This document shows positions 34,247 through 47,244 of a DNA stretch of 64,000 nucleotides, piece by piece. Position 1 is the stretch's first letter; each line of letters begins with the position of its first letter. A model generated the notes under the pieces. It saw only the letters and a program-made list of their open reading frames with translations, did no database searches and was not told the DNA's origin. This DNA comes from Lantana camara. Its lineage: Eukaryota; Streptophyta; Magnoliopsida; Lamiales; Verbenaceae. The stretch spans positions 49,039,001-49,103,000 of the forward strand of contig CM074858.1 of NCBI GenBank assembly GCA_037501455.1, written 5' to 3'. Position numbers and translations under genes: made by a program.

Positions 34247-37200
34247 TGTAACGCCCCCGTTTTTCTTATTTTGTATAGCATTACGTATGTGTTTCTCAAA
34301 TTGCGCGAATAATTAATTACACGTGTTTTACATATTTAGTTTTACTTTAATTATATTAAATGTTAATTATTTTATTTTAATAATATTAATATTAAATATA
34401 TACATATATTATTTTAATGATACTAATATTATATATATTTATATAATATAAATATATATGTTAATTGTGTACGTGTGCATGAATATTGTAATGCATGCAA
34501 TTTATATTTATAAATTAATTATGCATGCATGTATTATAAATTATATATATAAGTATGTGTTTTTATATTATTTATAATATTATGAATTTTATTGTTAAAT
34601 TGCGTATGAGTCACATTTACGTGCTTCGTTTCTATATGAATTGATACCGAAATTTCGTGCAAATTTAATATGTTGAACTTATACGTGTCTTGTATATGAA
34701 TATTTGTTCGTTTCGTATTTTCGGATTCATTTGCATGTGTTTCGGATTTAATTTGAATTTTGGAATCCAAGTCGGGGGCTAACGAGCACTTAGCGCACCC
34801 TTGGTTCCGTATTTAATATCTTGAGCTCGGGAACTCGGATTCGAGTTCCGTCAACTTCGCTGAACTCGTAACGAAAATTCGAGTTTAGTAAACTTAGCCT
34901 TATATTTTTCGAACGTCATTTGAACCTCCGAAATTCAACTGAAAAACGAAACAGCGACGAAACAGACCTTCTTGCACTAAAATGGCCATAACTTATCCAA
35001 ACCTTGACCAATTTAACCATGTTTTGATGCTATGGAACCCTAAATCAACCACCTAACCTGCTATACCATGCCCTAACCGAACCAATCCTCACACAAATCA
35101 CAAATATCAGCTAGAGTTACTGCCTTCCAGTTTTCTCCCGTAACCCTTGTACCCTTGGAGATTTTGGAGCTCAAATCTCATCCAATCTTCATCCAATCAA
35201 CAAGGTAAGCTTAGGGTTGTAATATATGTTCATTCTTGATCGTTTTCATCCTTTCATTCCTAAATTTGAGCATGGTTTCATGGGTTTTTGACTGATTTTC
35301 GAAAATAGTAGGTTTTGAGTAATTTTGTTGATCTCATTCAATTCTTGATGATTTTGATTGATTCCAAGCTTGAAAATGATTGTTTTGATCTCTTCCTTGC
35401 ATTTATGGTGATGTATTAGCTGGTAGTTGAGAATTGGTTGAGTTACCATTAATGAATTTTGAATGAAAATAGAGTTTCCCCCCCCCCCCTTCTTCATTCG
35501 TGTTGATGCTGCTGCGTTTAAGCTTTCTTGGAACTGATTTATACATTGAATTGGTGTTGTTTTTCTGCACATTTGATAGCCTAAACTGACTTGAATATGT
35601 GGAGCTGAAGAGGATCATTTTATGCCCTGTTTTCTCATGATTTATGCCCTGTTTTTAGCCTGAAAATTGTGCTGTCAGCTGCTGCGTTCTTCCCTTGCTG
35701 TTGTTGTCATTTTTGTACATTGTTAGGGCTAGTTTTGTGCTGCATTTCATGTCTTCTACTTTCTGCATTTCGTGCTTTGGTTGCTGCCTTCTTGCTGCGT
35801 CTTTTGCTGTCATAAAACAGGGGATTATACCTGCGTTTTGGTTGAGCTGCTGCGTTCCGACACGGGGGTGTCTTTTTGTCCCTTTTCAGCTTGTAACGGG
35901 GGTGCACGAGGGATGGTTTTCTCTGTACCAAGACACCGGTTTGTTCTATGGGGGTGACACGGGGGTGTCACCCTGTAATTTTCCATGCATGTTCTGTTTG
36001 TTGCCGTGATGCTGCTGCTGCTTGTTCCTTTTCCTTCCTGCAAGATTAGCTGATAATTGTTAGTAGTAATGCATGAAGTTTTGTTGGGTTAATGATTTGC
36101 ATGCATGAAATTTTATTAAAGTTATAAATGCATGCATGTATTAGCTTAGTGCATGGGATTGCATGCATATTAATTTTCTTTTGCATGCATGAATGTGGTT
36201 GTTGTTGGATAGAAAATATTACTGCATGCATGTTATTTTTGCATGCATGAGCTACGTATGCATGTATTATCTATATATATATATATATATATATAAATAA
36301 TATAATATAGTATATGTATGTATATTTATTATATATTTATATATGTTTATTAAATATTAATTGTTATTTGATTTAATTGAATTATAGAATTTAGGGATAA
36401 TGATTTTCACCCATCCGAACTATAGGCCATTTGGCAATTCACCATCTAAACTATTTCGCCCCCGAAACCACCATCTAAACTTTCAATTCCTGACAAACCA
36501 CCATCCCACAGCGGTTTTGACCCTTTTTTGAGCGGTTTTAACTCTTTTTTCAGCGATTTTGGATGTTTTAACACATGTAAATCTATCTCTCTTTGTTATT
36601 TTTCCATAGATTATGTGTTAAAACATCCAAAAACGCTGAAAAAATGGTCAAAACCGCTCAAAAAAGGCTCAAAACCGCTGTGGGATGGTGGTTTCTCAGG
36701 AATTGAAAGTTTAGATGGTGGTTTCGGGGGCGAAATAGTTTGGATGGTGAATTGCCAAATGGCCTATAGTTCGGATGGGTGAAAATCATTATCTCTAGAA
36801 TTTAATTGTTACCTATTTCATGTTTTATTTAATTTCCTAAATTTAATTGAATGTATTTAATTGTTTATTTTCTTATTGTAAATGCGATTGAATGTGTTTA
36901 ATTGTTTATGTTCTAATTTAAATGTGATTTAACTTGTACTATGATTATATTTGAAATTTTTGAATTTATTTGATTGAAAATGTAGAATTATGAATTCGAA
37001 TGAAAGTGAACGCTTTTAAAGTTGAATGAAAGTGAACGACTTGATTATATAATTTAAATTTCTTTGACGTGAAATGTGGAGGATATGAACTCGTTTGAAT
37101 ACGAATGCTTCATTGAATGAATGAATTGAATGTTTATATGTCTTTAAGATTTTAATAGTGCACATGAACGTGTTCATTACATTATAGCATCTCTTATACA

Positions 37201-38466
37201 TTCATATTATAATCATTTCATTGCCGAGCGTCTTATTTGGTCATAGTGAGTCTCACTTCACCTCTCTTGCACAGATTTTGAGTCCGTTGGAGACAAGGCC
37301 GGTCTGTGAGGCTCATGTGTTCTCCTTGTTACCGTTTAAGGTGGGTTACTCTTCTACTTAGATAAAACGACCCGATATATCTCCCTATGTGAAAAGTTTT
37401 AAGCCAAAGTAATACGATATATATATATTGAGTCTTTTCTCGAGTAAATGATTGCAAACGTAAAGCCCTTATTTCATGAATCCTACCTAATGTTTTGGCG
37501 AGAATGAATGAATGTTCACAATGAATGGGGCCCAGGGACTTGGTGTGAGTGGTGACCCGAGGGGGCAAGGGCTGACGGCGATCCCTCACACTAGTCCCAC
37601 CAATGAACGGCGTAACCGGACCCCGTTAGGAGTTAGCGAGGAATGGACGCTGAGTGCCATCTGGGGAGTCATGTTCCCCTTTTGGTCAATGAATGGGTGG
37701 ATGGGCCTTGCAAACCCGCTACCAACCCGGAGGAAGAAGGTGTAAATGTTATTGAATGCGCACGAAAGATTGAAATGCATAAAAAGAATGAATGAATGAA
37801 TGTTAATGAATGTTAATGAATTACACGAGGTGTTGGTTGGAGATAATGCACGCCTACTCGCCGGGCCATTAATGACCTAATGTTAATGAATCGTTATAAT
37901 CCCTTTTGATGATTTCTATTCACCCACTTGGGAAATTCTTTAAAACCTCACTTGGGATTATAGCTTGCATGTGATTGTTTAAATATTGTCGTACATTATA
38001 TTATGCCCTGCTTTTATACCCACCAGTCCCTTTTGGACTGAACCCCGTTTGGCTTTCAGTTGTTTGGTGCAGGTGTCAAGGGAGCTAGGCGGGATTTCGA
38101 GTCATAGGTCTTGCTTTTGCTTTTAACCCTTGTATTTTGGTGTTACACTCACATATTGTACTTTTGATCATTGTATATGAATGTTATTATGGAGCGTACT
38201 TGGTTTGAGCCGTGACGGCCATTATTGATGTATATGACTTATTTTTGGAGCGGTGACGCTTACTGTACGTATATATGATGTATGTTCGTTCATGGCTTCC
38301 GCTTTAATGTTTATTCTGATTTTATGGTTCAAGGGTTAGTCCCGCCTAGCATAGAGTGTGTGGATGTCCCCGTTCGCCGTGATTTAGCTCGGGTATGGAT
38401 CGTCTATTTCATATTCGGGTCGGGTCTCGGTGCGGGGGATGTGGTACCTTACGCTCGGGTGCTACA
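34247..38466 (+). repeat. LTR B2
   Basis: It starts TGTAACGCCCCC and ends GGTGCTACA. It contains two of the three B hairpins (35859-35872 and 35952-35973); the middle one has collapsed to GACACC. The RY-motif cluster, (AT)n at 36272-36295, the MITE at 36394-36795 and the conserved module (about 37500-37745) follow. A run of eleven or more C residues starts near 35469. Confidence 0.9.
36394..36795. mobile_element. 402-bp fold-back MITE, Mutator-type
   Basis: Two 183-bp inverted arms (36394-36576 and 36613-36795) flank a 36-bp loop. Termini are GGGATAATGATTTTCACCC and its near-perfect inverse. The 9-bp direct duplication TAGAATTTA lies at 36385-36393 and 36796-36804, and the empty site is present in B1 and B3. 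Long terminal inverted repeats with a 9-bp duplication are the hallmark of Mutator-like elements. The 84-codon + strand ORF only reads through the arms and loop. Confidence 0.9.
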
Positions 38467-38474
38467 TCCTTAAG

Positions 38475-38486
38475 TGGTATCAGAGC
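38475..38486 (+). promoter_or_regulatory. Primer-binding site following LTR B2
   Basis: TGGTATCAGAGC lies eight bases after the LTR end, a perfect match to the initiator tRNA-Met site. Confidence 0.92.
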
Positions 38487-41426
38487 CTCGGGTTGCAAAA
38501 CCCGGGCTCTCATGTCGTGTGGGTCCGTCTAGGTCGTTCGGCATAGGAACTACGTGATAATGTGTGCATTGCATTGAGTTTGAACATAAAATTGTCTTTC
38601 TTTTTAATCTTGTTGAATTACTTGTTGCATTTCACATTGAATTCGTGCCTTTCGTGTAGAATATGTGCCATGAGCATGTACTAATCGTATGCATATATCC
38701 TTGAAATAAGTTATGAATTAAAGGATATGAAGATACTATCAAACCACGGTCACGTATCATGCTAACAACGCCTTACTGCAAGTTCTTTCTGAGGCATGGA
38801 GGATAGGAATGTTGCATCGGGGAAAGATATAGAGAATTCGAGAGGCGCAGTCCTCATAGATAGAGTTAGGGTTCAAGGGATAGGAGCTGAAATGGAAGTT
38901 TGACTTAAGAAGATGCAACTATAGAGGGATAGTCATAGAAATAGGAATTGATCGGGAAATATTTATGACTCCAAAGGTTGACATGTGCGGCCTCTTACAT
39001 AAGAAGCCATAATTGGAGCCAACGGGATAGTTCAACCTAAGGAATGAAGTAAACACACCTTGAAGGTATTTTAGTCCCAGATTCGGATCATTGAAGAGGT
39101 GTTAATAACCACGAAAAGTCAAGATAAAATGGGTTCGGTAGAAGTTATGAACCAAGGGTCGACAAAGAAGGATTTCTAACTACGCCTAGTGATTAGAAAT
39201 TGGGTTTGTTGAAGCTAAGGCTGGGAAGAGTTGGATTTAGGTGCTCTGGATGCCGATTACTGATGGGAAAAGAGTCTGGAAGGGAGTAGAGAGAGAGGCA
39301 AGTAATTGTGTGAATACAAATTTAGAGAAGGTGACGATATTGAGGAAGGGATTTGAGTTCGTTTTTCCAAATCCAAGCTGAATTGTCATGTGGTGAAGTT
39401 AAATTGGTAGATATGGAGCAACAAATGGGAACGATAAAGAAAGGTAAAGACTGGTTGAAGGATTATTCTCAGGGAGAGACTCTTTGCAAGGAATTCCTGC
39501 GCTCAAGTATAAGCAATTGGAGGTGAATTAAACTCATAAAGGATAAGCACGGGAGTCTTGATCACGGTGATGGCGAGAAGTAGGATTCAGAATTACATTG
39601 GGGTTCATTTTGTAAGAGAATTTGAGCAAGGTTGAAGGGCGATTCTCGGGGGTAAATGCAGAGGCTAATTCAGTGGAGGTCGAAGAAATCAGGGATCGTG
39701 AAATTTCAATTCCGGATAGTGGAAGATATAAGTGATGCACAGGATTCTTGGAAATCTTGAAGACCGTGGGAAAGACGAAGCATGATCAGCAAGTCAAAGT
39801 AACCTCGTGCTTGGAGGAACGAGAGAAAGCTACCGAGCTAACAACTTACCCCATTGGTGACAGGTTCCAAAACATTCATAACACGTGCATCATACTTCAC
39901 ATCGATTATTTATTCTTCTTTATTTATGCTCGTGTGCGCATTTCTATTTGATTTCGTTGCTCTAAGGTGTTGCATATTTCATTGTCGCAAGTGTCCCACA
40001 TGCATCGTCATTTTAACCCGACATGCATTTTACTGTTTACTTGGTAGGAAATTCTTTCACCTCACTTATCAAGTATCTTTTCGACTGACCACCTCTGAGT
40101 TAAGAGGAAAAAGAAATAATAGAGTAACACCTAACCAGGAAGATGACTTCGGTAAATAAAGAACTTCAAGTAAGGGATAAGATGGTGAAAAGGAACTCCG
40201 AAGAAACGTGAGATTAGATTTGTTCTCGAGGGTGGTGGGATCGAACAAGAATAGAGAAGGGGGTTTCGATTACCAAGGGAATTAAAAGGGAAGATGAGAG
40301 GTATAAATTTTGGGTTACTAGGTCGTTAAATCCCCCCCCCCCCCTTAATGAGATTCTCTTATCAAGGATTTCGATGAAAGAAGGATTGATGAGGTTCAAG
40401 GTGTAACGACAAAATTTTAAGGGGGAGAGGATGACCGAGAGGAGAACTTAAACTTGAAGTTGTGGCTGAAGAAATAATGAATAGAAATAACGGAGATACA
40501 TTTAGGAAGACAAGGGAGTTATGAGGGAGTTTAAGGAAACTCCTACGTTGCGATGGCAAGAGGTAATCGATTCAAGTTACCGTAGAAAAGAGATGTTGTT
40601 AATAAAGCTTGGTTCAATGAATTTGGAAAGAGATTTCAGAAGCAACAAACTGACAAGCATGAACATTAGGAAGATTCAAATCAAACTTCAAAAATCATCA
40701 AGAACATCCTCTCTTCGGTCAAGGAATTTTAGGGGCCGAATACTAAATTTCACCCTAAAGAGTTAAAGAGAGTGAAAAGGGGCCACTCGAATGGAAGAAA
40801 GAAAGAGATTTGTATAGCATGTATTTTAAGGTCGGGAATGAACTTTTAAAGACGCCAAGGGTAGTTATCTTCAATGGTAGGTTAGGTTTTGGTATGGGTA
40901 AAGGAAATAACTATGGATCTGAAATTCGGGACGGATGATCAAAGGGGATTCGGCGAGGTCAAGCTCGGTTAATTAAAAAGAGTTGGTTGGTCGAATGAAG
41001 ATTAAGGGAAATGACGAGAGATCGGAGAAGACTAGAAACAGTACAAGTCAGAAGGGAATCAAGAATGAAATCCTTAGAGGATCTATCAATTGCTTGGTTG
41101 GGGTACCCTGAAGAGCTTAAAGACAAGTCGCGCATTGAATTCACTTTCGGGGCAGACCACGCTTTGGACAACGAAACTTACCATTCTGAATTATGTAACT
41201 ACGGTGAACTGTACCTAAAGCATCCATGATACACGCATCCATGCGAATTTAATTCAAATAGTTTTCTGCTATGTGCTTTGATTCCCTATCATGTTAACTT
41301 GGAATAATTGTTGATCAACGTGGATGATATCTATTACCTGCTTTAGGCGTTTCACGTGATTTTAATTATTGTTTTGTGTTGTGTTGCTCGGGAGTATTGG
41401 AGACTTCCTTGCTTTGTTGTTATTTG

Positions 41427-41618
41427 TAAGAGACGGGGATTCTCTTATTTTCGTTCGAGAGACGGGGTGCTCTCTTTGCTTGCGAGAGACGGGGTTCTCT
41501 CATAGCTGCTTGAGAGACGGGGTTCTCTCTTTGCTGTATTTGAGAGACGGGGTTCTCTCTTTGTTGTTTGAGAGACGGGGATTCTCTCTTTGTTGTTTGT
41601 GAGGAACGGGGTTCCTTC
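41427..41618 (+). repeat. GAGAGA-CGGGG-TCTCTC hairpin cluster next to the B3 PPT
   Basis: Seven hairpins occur in about 190 bp. Most are GAGAGACGGGGTTCTCTC. The first has arms AAGAGA / TCTCTT and the last AGGAA / TTCCT, both compensated. The cluster ends about 40 bp before the PPT. Confidence 0.9.
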
Positions 41619-41642
41619 ATTAATTGTTTTCAGACAGATAGT

Positions 41643-41677
41643 GAGTCCGAGGACGGATTCTTTTAAGGGGGAGAGGT
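41643..41677 (+). promoter_or_regulatory. Pre-PPT hairpin and polypurine tract before LTR B3
   Basis: GAGTCCGAGGACGGATTC (41643-41660) is a near-perfect inverted repeat around AGGA, followed by TTTTAAGGGGGAGAGGT (41661-41677) and then TGTAACG. Such a tract primes plus-strand synthesis. The layout recalls the end of Ty3/Gypsy polyproteins, where the last codons overlap the PPT. Confidence 0.8.
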
Positions 41678-43627
41678 TGTAACGCCCCCGTTTTTCTTAT
41701 TTTGTATAGCATGACGTATGTGTTTCTCAAATTACGCGAATAATTAATTATACGGGTTTTACATATTTAGTTTTACTTTAATTATATTAAATGTTAATTA
41801 TTTTATTTTAATAATATTAATATTAAATATATATATATTATTTTAATGATACTAATATTAAATATATTTATATAATATAAATATATATGTTAATTGTGTA
41901 CGTGTGCATGAATATTGTAATGCATGCAATTTATATTTATAAATTAATTATGCATGCATGTATTATAAATTATATATATACTTATGTGTTTTTATATTAT
42001 TTATAATATTATGAATTTTATTGTTAAATTGCGTATGAGTGACATTTACGTGCTTCGTTTCTATATGAATTGATACCGAAATTTCGTGCAAATTTAATAT
42101 GTTGAACTTATAAGTGTCTTGTATATGAATATTTGTTCGTTTCGTATTTTCGGATTCATTTGCATGTGTTTCGGATTTAATTTGAATTTTGGAATCCAAG
42201 TCGGGGGCTAACGAGCACTTAGCGCACCCTTGGTTCCGTAATTAATATCTTGAGCTCGGGAACTTGGATTTGATTTCCGTCAACTTCGCTGAACTCGTAA
42301 CGAAAATTCGAGTTTAGTAAACTTAGCCTTATATTTTTCTAACGTCATTTGAACCTCCGAAATTCAACTGAAAAACGAAACAGCGTCACAACTGACCTTG
42401 TTGCCCTAAAATGGCCATAACTTATCCAAACCTTGACCAATTTAACCATGGTTTGATGCTATGGAACCCTAACTCAACCACCTAACCTGCTATACCATGC
42501 CCTAACCGAACCAATCCTCACACAAATCACTAATCTCAGCTAAAGTTACTGTCTTCCAGTTTTCTCCCGTAACCCTTGTACCCTTGGAGATTTTGGAGCT
42601 CAAATCTCATCCAATCTTCATCCAATCAACAAGGTAAGCTTAGGGTTGTAATATATGTTCATTCCTGATCGTTTTCATCCTTTCATTCCTAAATTTGAGC
42701 ATGGTTTCGTGGGTTTTTGACTGATTTTCGAAAATAGTAGGTTTTGAGTAATTATGTTGATCTCATTCAATTCTTGATGATTTTGATTGATTCCAAGTTT
42801 GAAAATGATTGTTTTGATCTCTTCCTTGCATTTATGGTGATGTATTAGCTGGTAGTTGAGAATTGGTTGAGTTACCATTAATGAATTTTGAATGAAAATA
42901 GAGTTTTCCCCCCCTTCTTCATTCGTGTTGATGCTGCTGCGTTTAAGCTTTCTTGGAACTGATTTATACATTGAATTGGTTTTGTTTTTCTGCACATTTG
43001 ATAGCCTAAACTGACTTGAATATGTGGAGCTGAAGAGGATCATTTTATACCCTGTTTTCTCGCGATTTATGCCCTGTTTTTAGCCTGAAAATTGTGTTGT
43101 CAGCTATTGCGTTCTTCCCTTGCTATTGCTGTCATTTTTGTACATTGTTAGGGCTGGTTTTGTGCTGCATTTCATGTCTTCTTCTTGCTGCATTTCGTGC
43201 TTTGGTTGCTGCCTTCTTGCTGTGTCCTTTGCTGTCATAAAACAGGGGATTATACCTGCGTTTTGGTTGAGCTGCTGCGTTCCTACACGAGGGTGTCTTT
43301 CTGTCCCTTTTCAGCTTGTAACGGGGGTGCACGAGGGATGGTTTTCTCTGTACCAAGACACGGGGGTGTCTCGGTTTGTTCTCCGTGTCACCCTGTAATT
43401 TTCCATGCATGTTCTGTTTGTTGCCGTGATGCTGCTGCTGCTTGTTCCTTTTCCTTCCTGCATGATTAGCTGATAATTGTTAGTAGTAATGCATGAAGTT
43501 TTGTTGGGTTAATGATTTGCATGCATATTAATTTTCTTTTGCATGCATGAATTTGGTTGTTGTTGGATAGAAAATATTACTGCATGCGTGTTATTTTTGC
43601 ATGCATGAGCTACGTATGCATGTATTA

Positions 43628-43670
<43 letters not shown>

Positions 43671-45419
43671 TATGTATGTATATTTATTATATATTTATAT
43701 ATGTTTATTAAATATTAATTGTTATTTGATTTAATTGAATTATAGAATTTAATTGTTACCTATTTCATGTTTTATTTAATTTCCTAAATTTAATTGAATG
43801 TATTTAATTGTTTATTTTCTAATTGTAAATGCGATTGAATGTGTTTAATTGTTTATGTTCTAATTTAAATGTGATTTAACTTGTACTATGATTATATTTG
43901 AAATTCTTGAATTAATTTGATTGAAAATGTAGAATTATGAATTCGAATGAAAGTGAACGCTTTTAATGTTGAATGAAAGTGAACGACTTGATTATATAAT
44001 TTAAATTTCTTTGATGTGAAATGTGAAGGATATGAACTCGTTTGAATACGAATGCTTCATTGAATGAATGAATTGAATGTTTATATGTCTTTAAGACTTT
44101 AATAGTATATATGTCTTTAAGACTTTAATAGTGCACATGAACGTGTTCACTACATTGTAGCATCTCTTATACATTCATATTATAATCATTTCATTGCCGA
44201 GCGTCTTATTTGGTCATATTGAGTCTCACTTCGCCTCTCTTGCACAGATTTTGAGTCCGTTGGAGACGAGGCCGGTCTGTGAGGCTCGTGTGTTCTCCTT
44301 GTTGCCGTTTAAGGTGGGTTTCTCTTCTACTTAGATAAAACGACCCGATATATCTCCCTATGTGAAAAGTTTTAAGCCAAAGTAATACGATATATATATA
44401 TTGAGTCTTTTCTCAAGTAAATGATTGCAAACGTAAAGCCCTTATTTCATGAATCCTACCTAATGTTTTGGCGAGAATGAATGAATGTTCACAATGAATG
44501 GGGCCCAGGGACTTGGTGTGAGTGGTGACCCGAGGGGGCAAGGGCTGACGGCGATCCCTCACACAAGTCCCACCAATGAACGGCGTAACCGGACCCCGTT
44601 AGGAGTTAGCGAGGAATGGACGCTGAGTGCCATCTGGGGAGTCATGTTCCCCTTTTGGTCAATGAATGGGTGGATGGGCCTTGCAAACCCGCTACCAACC
44701 CGGAGGAAGAAGGTGTAAATGTTATTGAATGCGCACGAAAGATTGAAATGCATGAAAAGAATGAATGTTAATGAATTACACGAGGTGTTGGTTGGAGATA
44801 ATGCACGCCCACTCGCCGGGCCATTAATGACCTAATGTTAATGAATCGTTATAATCCCTTTTGATGATTTCTATTCACCCACTTGGGAAATTCTTTAAAA
44901 CCTCACTTGGGATTATAGCTTGCATGTGATTGTTTAAATATTGTCGTACATTATATTATGCCCTGCTTTTATACCCACCAGTCCCTTTTGGACTGAACCC
45001 ATTTGGCTTTCAGTTGTTTGGTGCAGGTGTCAAGGGAGCTAGGCGGGATTTCGAGTCATAGGTCTTGCTTTTGCTTTTAACCCTTGTATTTTGGTGTTAC
45101 ACTCACATATTGCACTTTTGATCATTGTATATGAATGTTATTATGGAGCGTACTTGTTTTGAGCCGTGACGGCCATTATTGATGTATATAACTTATTTTT
45201 GGAGCGGTGACGCTTACTGTACGTATATATGATGATGTTCGTTCATGGCTTCCGCTGTAATGTTTATTCTGATTTTATGGTTCAAGGGTTAGTCCCGCCT
45301 AGCATAGAGTGTGTGTATGTCCCCGTTCGCCGTGATTTAGCTCGGGTATGGATTGTCCATTTCATATTCGGGTCAGGTCTCGGTGCGGGGGATGTGGTAC
45401 CTTGCGCTCGGGTGCTACA
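41678..45419 (+). repeat. LTR B3
   Basis: It is 3742 bp, TGTAACG to TGCTACA. It has the donor CAACAAG|GTAAGC (GT near 42633), a reduced hairpin cluster (43285-43395; the third hairpin has lost its left arm), (AT)n at 43630-43667, the conserved module (about 44470-44720) and the acceptor GTGCAG|GTGTC near 45030. Part of the RY-motif cluster is deleted compared with B1 and B2. Confidence 0.9.
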
Positions 45420-47109
45420 TCCTTAAGTGGTATCAGAGCCTTGGGTTGCAAAACCCGGGCTCTCGTGTCGTGTGGGTCCATTTAGGTCGTTCGGCATAGG
45501 AACTACGTGATAATGTGTGCATTGCATTGAGTTTGAACATAAAATTATCTTTCTTTTTAATCTTGTTGAATTACTTGTTGCATTTCACATTGAATCCGTG
45601 CCTTTCGTGTTGAATATGTGCCATGAGCATGTACTAATCGCATGCATATATCCTTGAAATAAGTTATGAATTACAGGATATGAAGATACTATCAAACCAC
45701 GGTCACGTATCATGCTAACAACGCCTTACTGCAAGTTCTTTCTGAGGCATGGAGGATAGGAATGTTGCATCGGGGAAAGATATAGAGAATTCGAGAGGCG
45801 CAGTCCTCATACATAGAGTTAGGGTTCAAGGGATAGGAGCTGAAATGGAAGTTTGACTTAAGAAGATGCAACTATAGAGGGATAGTCTTAGAAATAGGAA
45901 TTGATAGGGAAATATTTATGACTCCAAAGGTTGACATATGCGGCCTCTTACATAAGAAGCCATAATTGGAGCCAACGGGATCGTTCAACCTAAGGAATGA
46001 AGTAAACACACCTTGAAGGCATTTTAGTCCCAGATTCGGATCATTGAAGAGGTGTTAATAACCACGAAAAGTCAAGATAAAATGGGTTCGGTAGAAGTTA
46101 TGAACCAATGGTCGACAAAGAAGGATTTCTAACTACGCCTAGTGATTAGAAATTGGGTTTGTTGAAGCTAAGTCTGGGAAGAGTTGGATTTAGGTGCTCT
46201 GGATACCGATTACTGATGGGAAAAGAGTCTGGAAGGGAGTAGAGAGAGAGGCAAGTAATTGTGTGAATACAAATTTAGAGAAGGTGACGATATTGAGGAA
46301 AGGATTTGAGTTCGTTTTTCCAAATCCAAGCTGAATTGTCATGTAGTGAATTTAAATTGGTAGATATGGAGCAACAAATGGGAACGATAAAGAAAGGTAA
46401 AGACTGGTTGAAGGATTATTCTCGGGGAGAGACTCTTTGCAAGGAAATCCTGCGCTGAAGTATAAGCAATTGGAGGTGAATTAAACTCATGAAGGATAAG
46501 CACGGGAGTCTTGATCACGGTGATGGCAAGAAGTAGGGTTCAGAATTACATTGGGGTTCATTTTGTAAGAGAATTTGAGCAAGGTTGAAGGGCGATTCTC
46601 GGGGGTAAATGCAGAGGCTAATTCAGTGGATGTCGAAGAAATCAGGGATCGTGAAATTTCAATTCCGGACAGTGGAGGATATAAGTGATGCACAGGATTC
46701 TTGGAAATCTTGAAGACCATGGGAAAGACGAAGCATGATCAGCAAGTCAAAGTAACCTCGTGCTTGGAGGAACGAGAGAAAGCTACCGAGCTAACAACTT
46801 ACCCCATTGGTGACAAGTTCCAAATCATTCATAGCACGTGCATCATACTTCACATCGATTATTTATTCTTCTTTATTTATGTTCGTACGCGTATTTCTAT
46901 TTGATTTCGTTGCTCTAAGGTGTTGCATATTTCATTGTCGCAAGTGTCCCACATGCATCGTCATTTTAACCCGACATGCATTTTACTGTTTACTTGGTAG
47001 GAAATTCTTTCACCTCACTTATCAAGTATCTTTTCGACTGACCACCTCTGAGTTAAGAGGAAAGAGAAATAATAGGGTAACACCTAACCAGGAAGATGAC
47101 TTCGGTAAA
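45420..47109 (+). mobile_element. Internal domain following LTR B3, truncated
   Basis: The primer-binding site TGGTATCAGAGC is at 45428-45439. The sequence matches the B2 internal domain until GACTTCGGTAAATA near 47109 and then changes abruptly. The remaining 1.5 kb and any further LTR are missing. It is non-coding. Confidence 0.85.
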
Positions 47110-47244
47110 TACAATAACTTCAAAAATTCATAACAAATCAACTGGACATCCGATTGACGAACGAAAAGTGGCGTTGGACTCACCACGACGAAAGGAACCC
47201 GCTGACCGAAAGTCACCCGAATGCCACCACCGCAGCCGGCCGAA
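47110..47244. other. Unassigned 135-bp stretch at the B/E junction
   Basis: It lies between the broken B internal domain and the E LTR terminus, with no match to the other sequences in the window. Its reverse complement (a TCAATCGGATGTCCAGTTGA-type phrase) looks like LTR interior rather than a gene. GC content is higher than in its neighbours. Confidence 0.4.

Larger units (their letters stand above)
38467..41677 (+). mobile_element. Internal domain between LTRs B2 and B3, non-coding
   Basis: This is the only uninterrupted B internal domain, 3211 bp. No frame shows retroviral protein motifs; ORFs are at most 101 codons and are not maintained with coding-like conservation between copies. A purine tract at 40414-40429 (TTTTAAGGGGGAGAGG) repeats the true polypurine tract exactly. 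A 14-base C run lies near 40332. The hairpin cluster is at 41427-41618 and the polypurine tract ends at 41677. Confidence 0.85.
34247..45419 (+). mobile_element. Complete family B element (LTR B2, internal, LTR B3)
   Basis: LTR B2 is 34247-38466 (3809 bp without the MITE and one duplication copy), the internal domain is 38467-41677 (3211 bp) and LTR B3 is 41678-45419 (3742 bp). Primer-binding site and polypurine tract are intact and correctly placed. No coding domain is recognisable, so it is a non-autonomous, LARD-like element. It shares each LTR with a neighbouring internal domain, so the unit is part of an LTR-internal-LTR-internal array rather than a free-standing insertion. Confidence 0.88.

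Noticed and set aside
40332..40346. Poly-C runs (also near 22470 and 35469) as a functional element
   Set aside because: Length varies between aligned copies (and is short in B3), consistent with homopolymer slippage or sequencing error.
41011..41229. A 72-codon ORF in the B internal domain, also at 33608-33826, as a possible gag or pol relic
   Set aside because: It matches no retroviral domain I recognise, is overlapped by an open frame on the other strand, and is known only from two near-identical copies.
44485..44718. A 77-codon + strand ORF in B LTRs, seen in four copies
   Set aside because: It lies in the module shared with A and C LTRs, but the frame is not kept in those families, and a - strand ORF overlaps it. 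DNA homology explains its recurrence.
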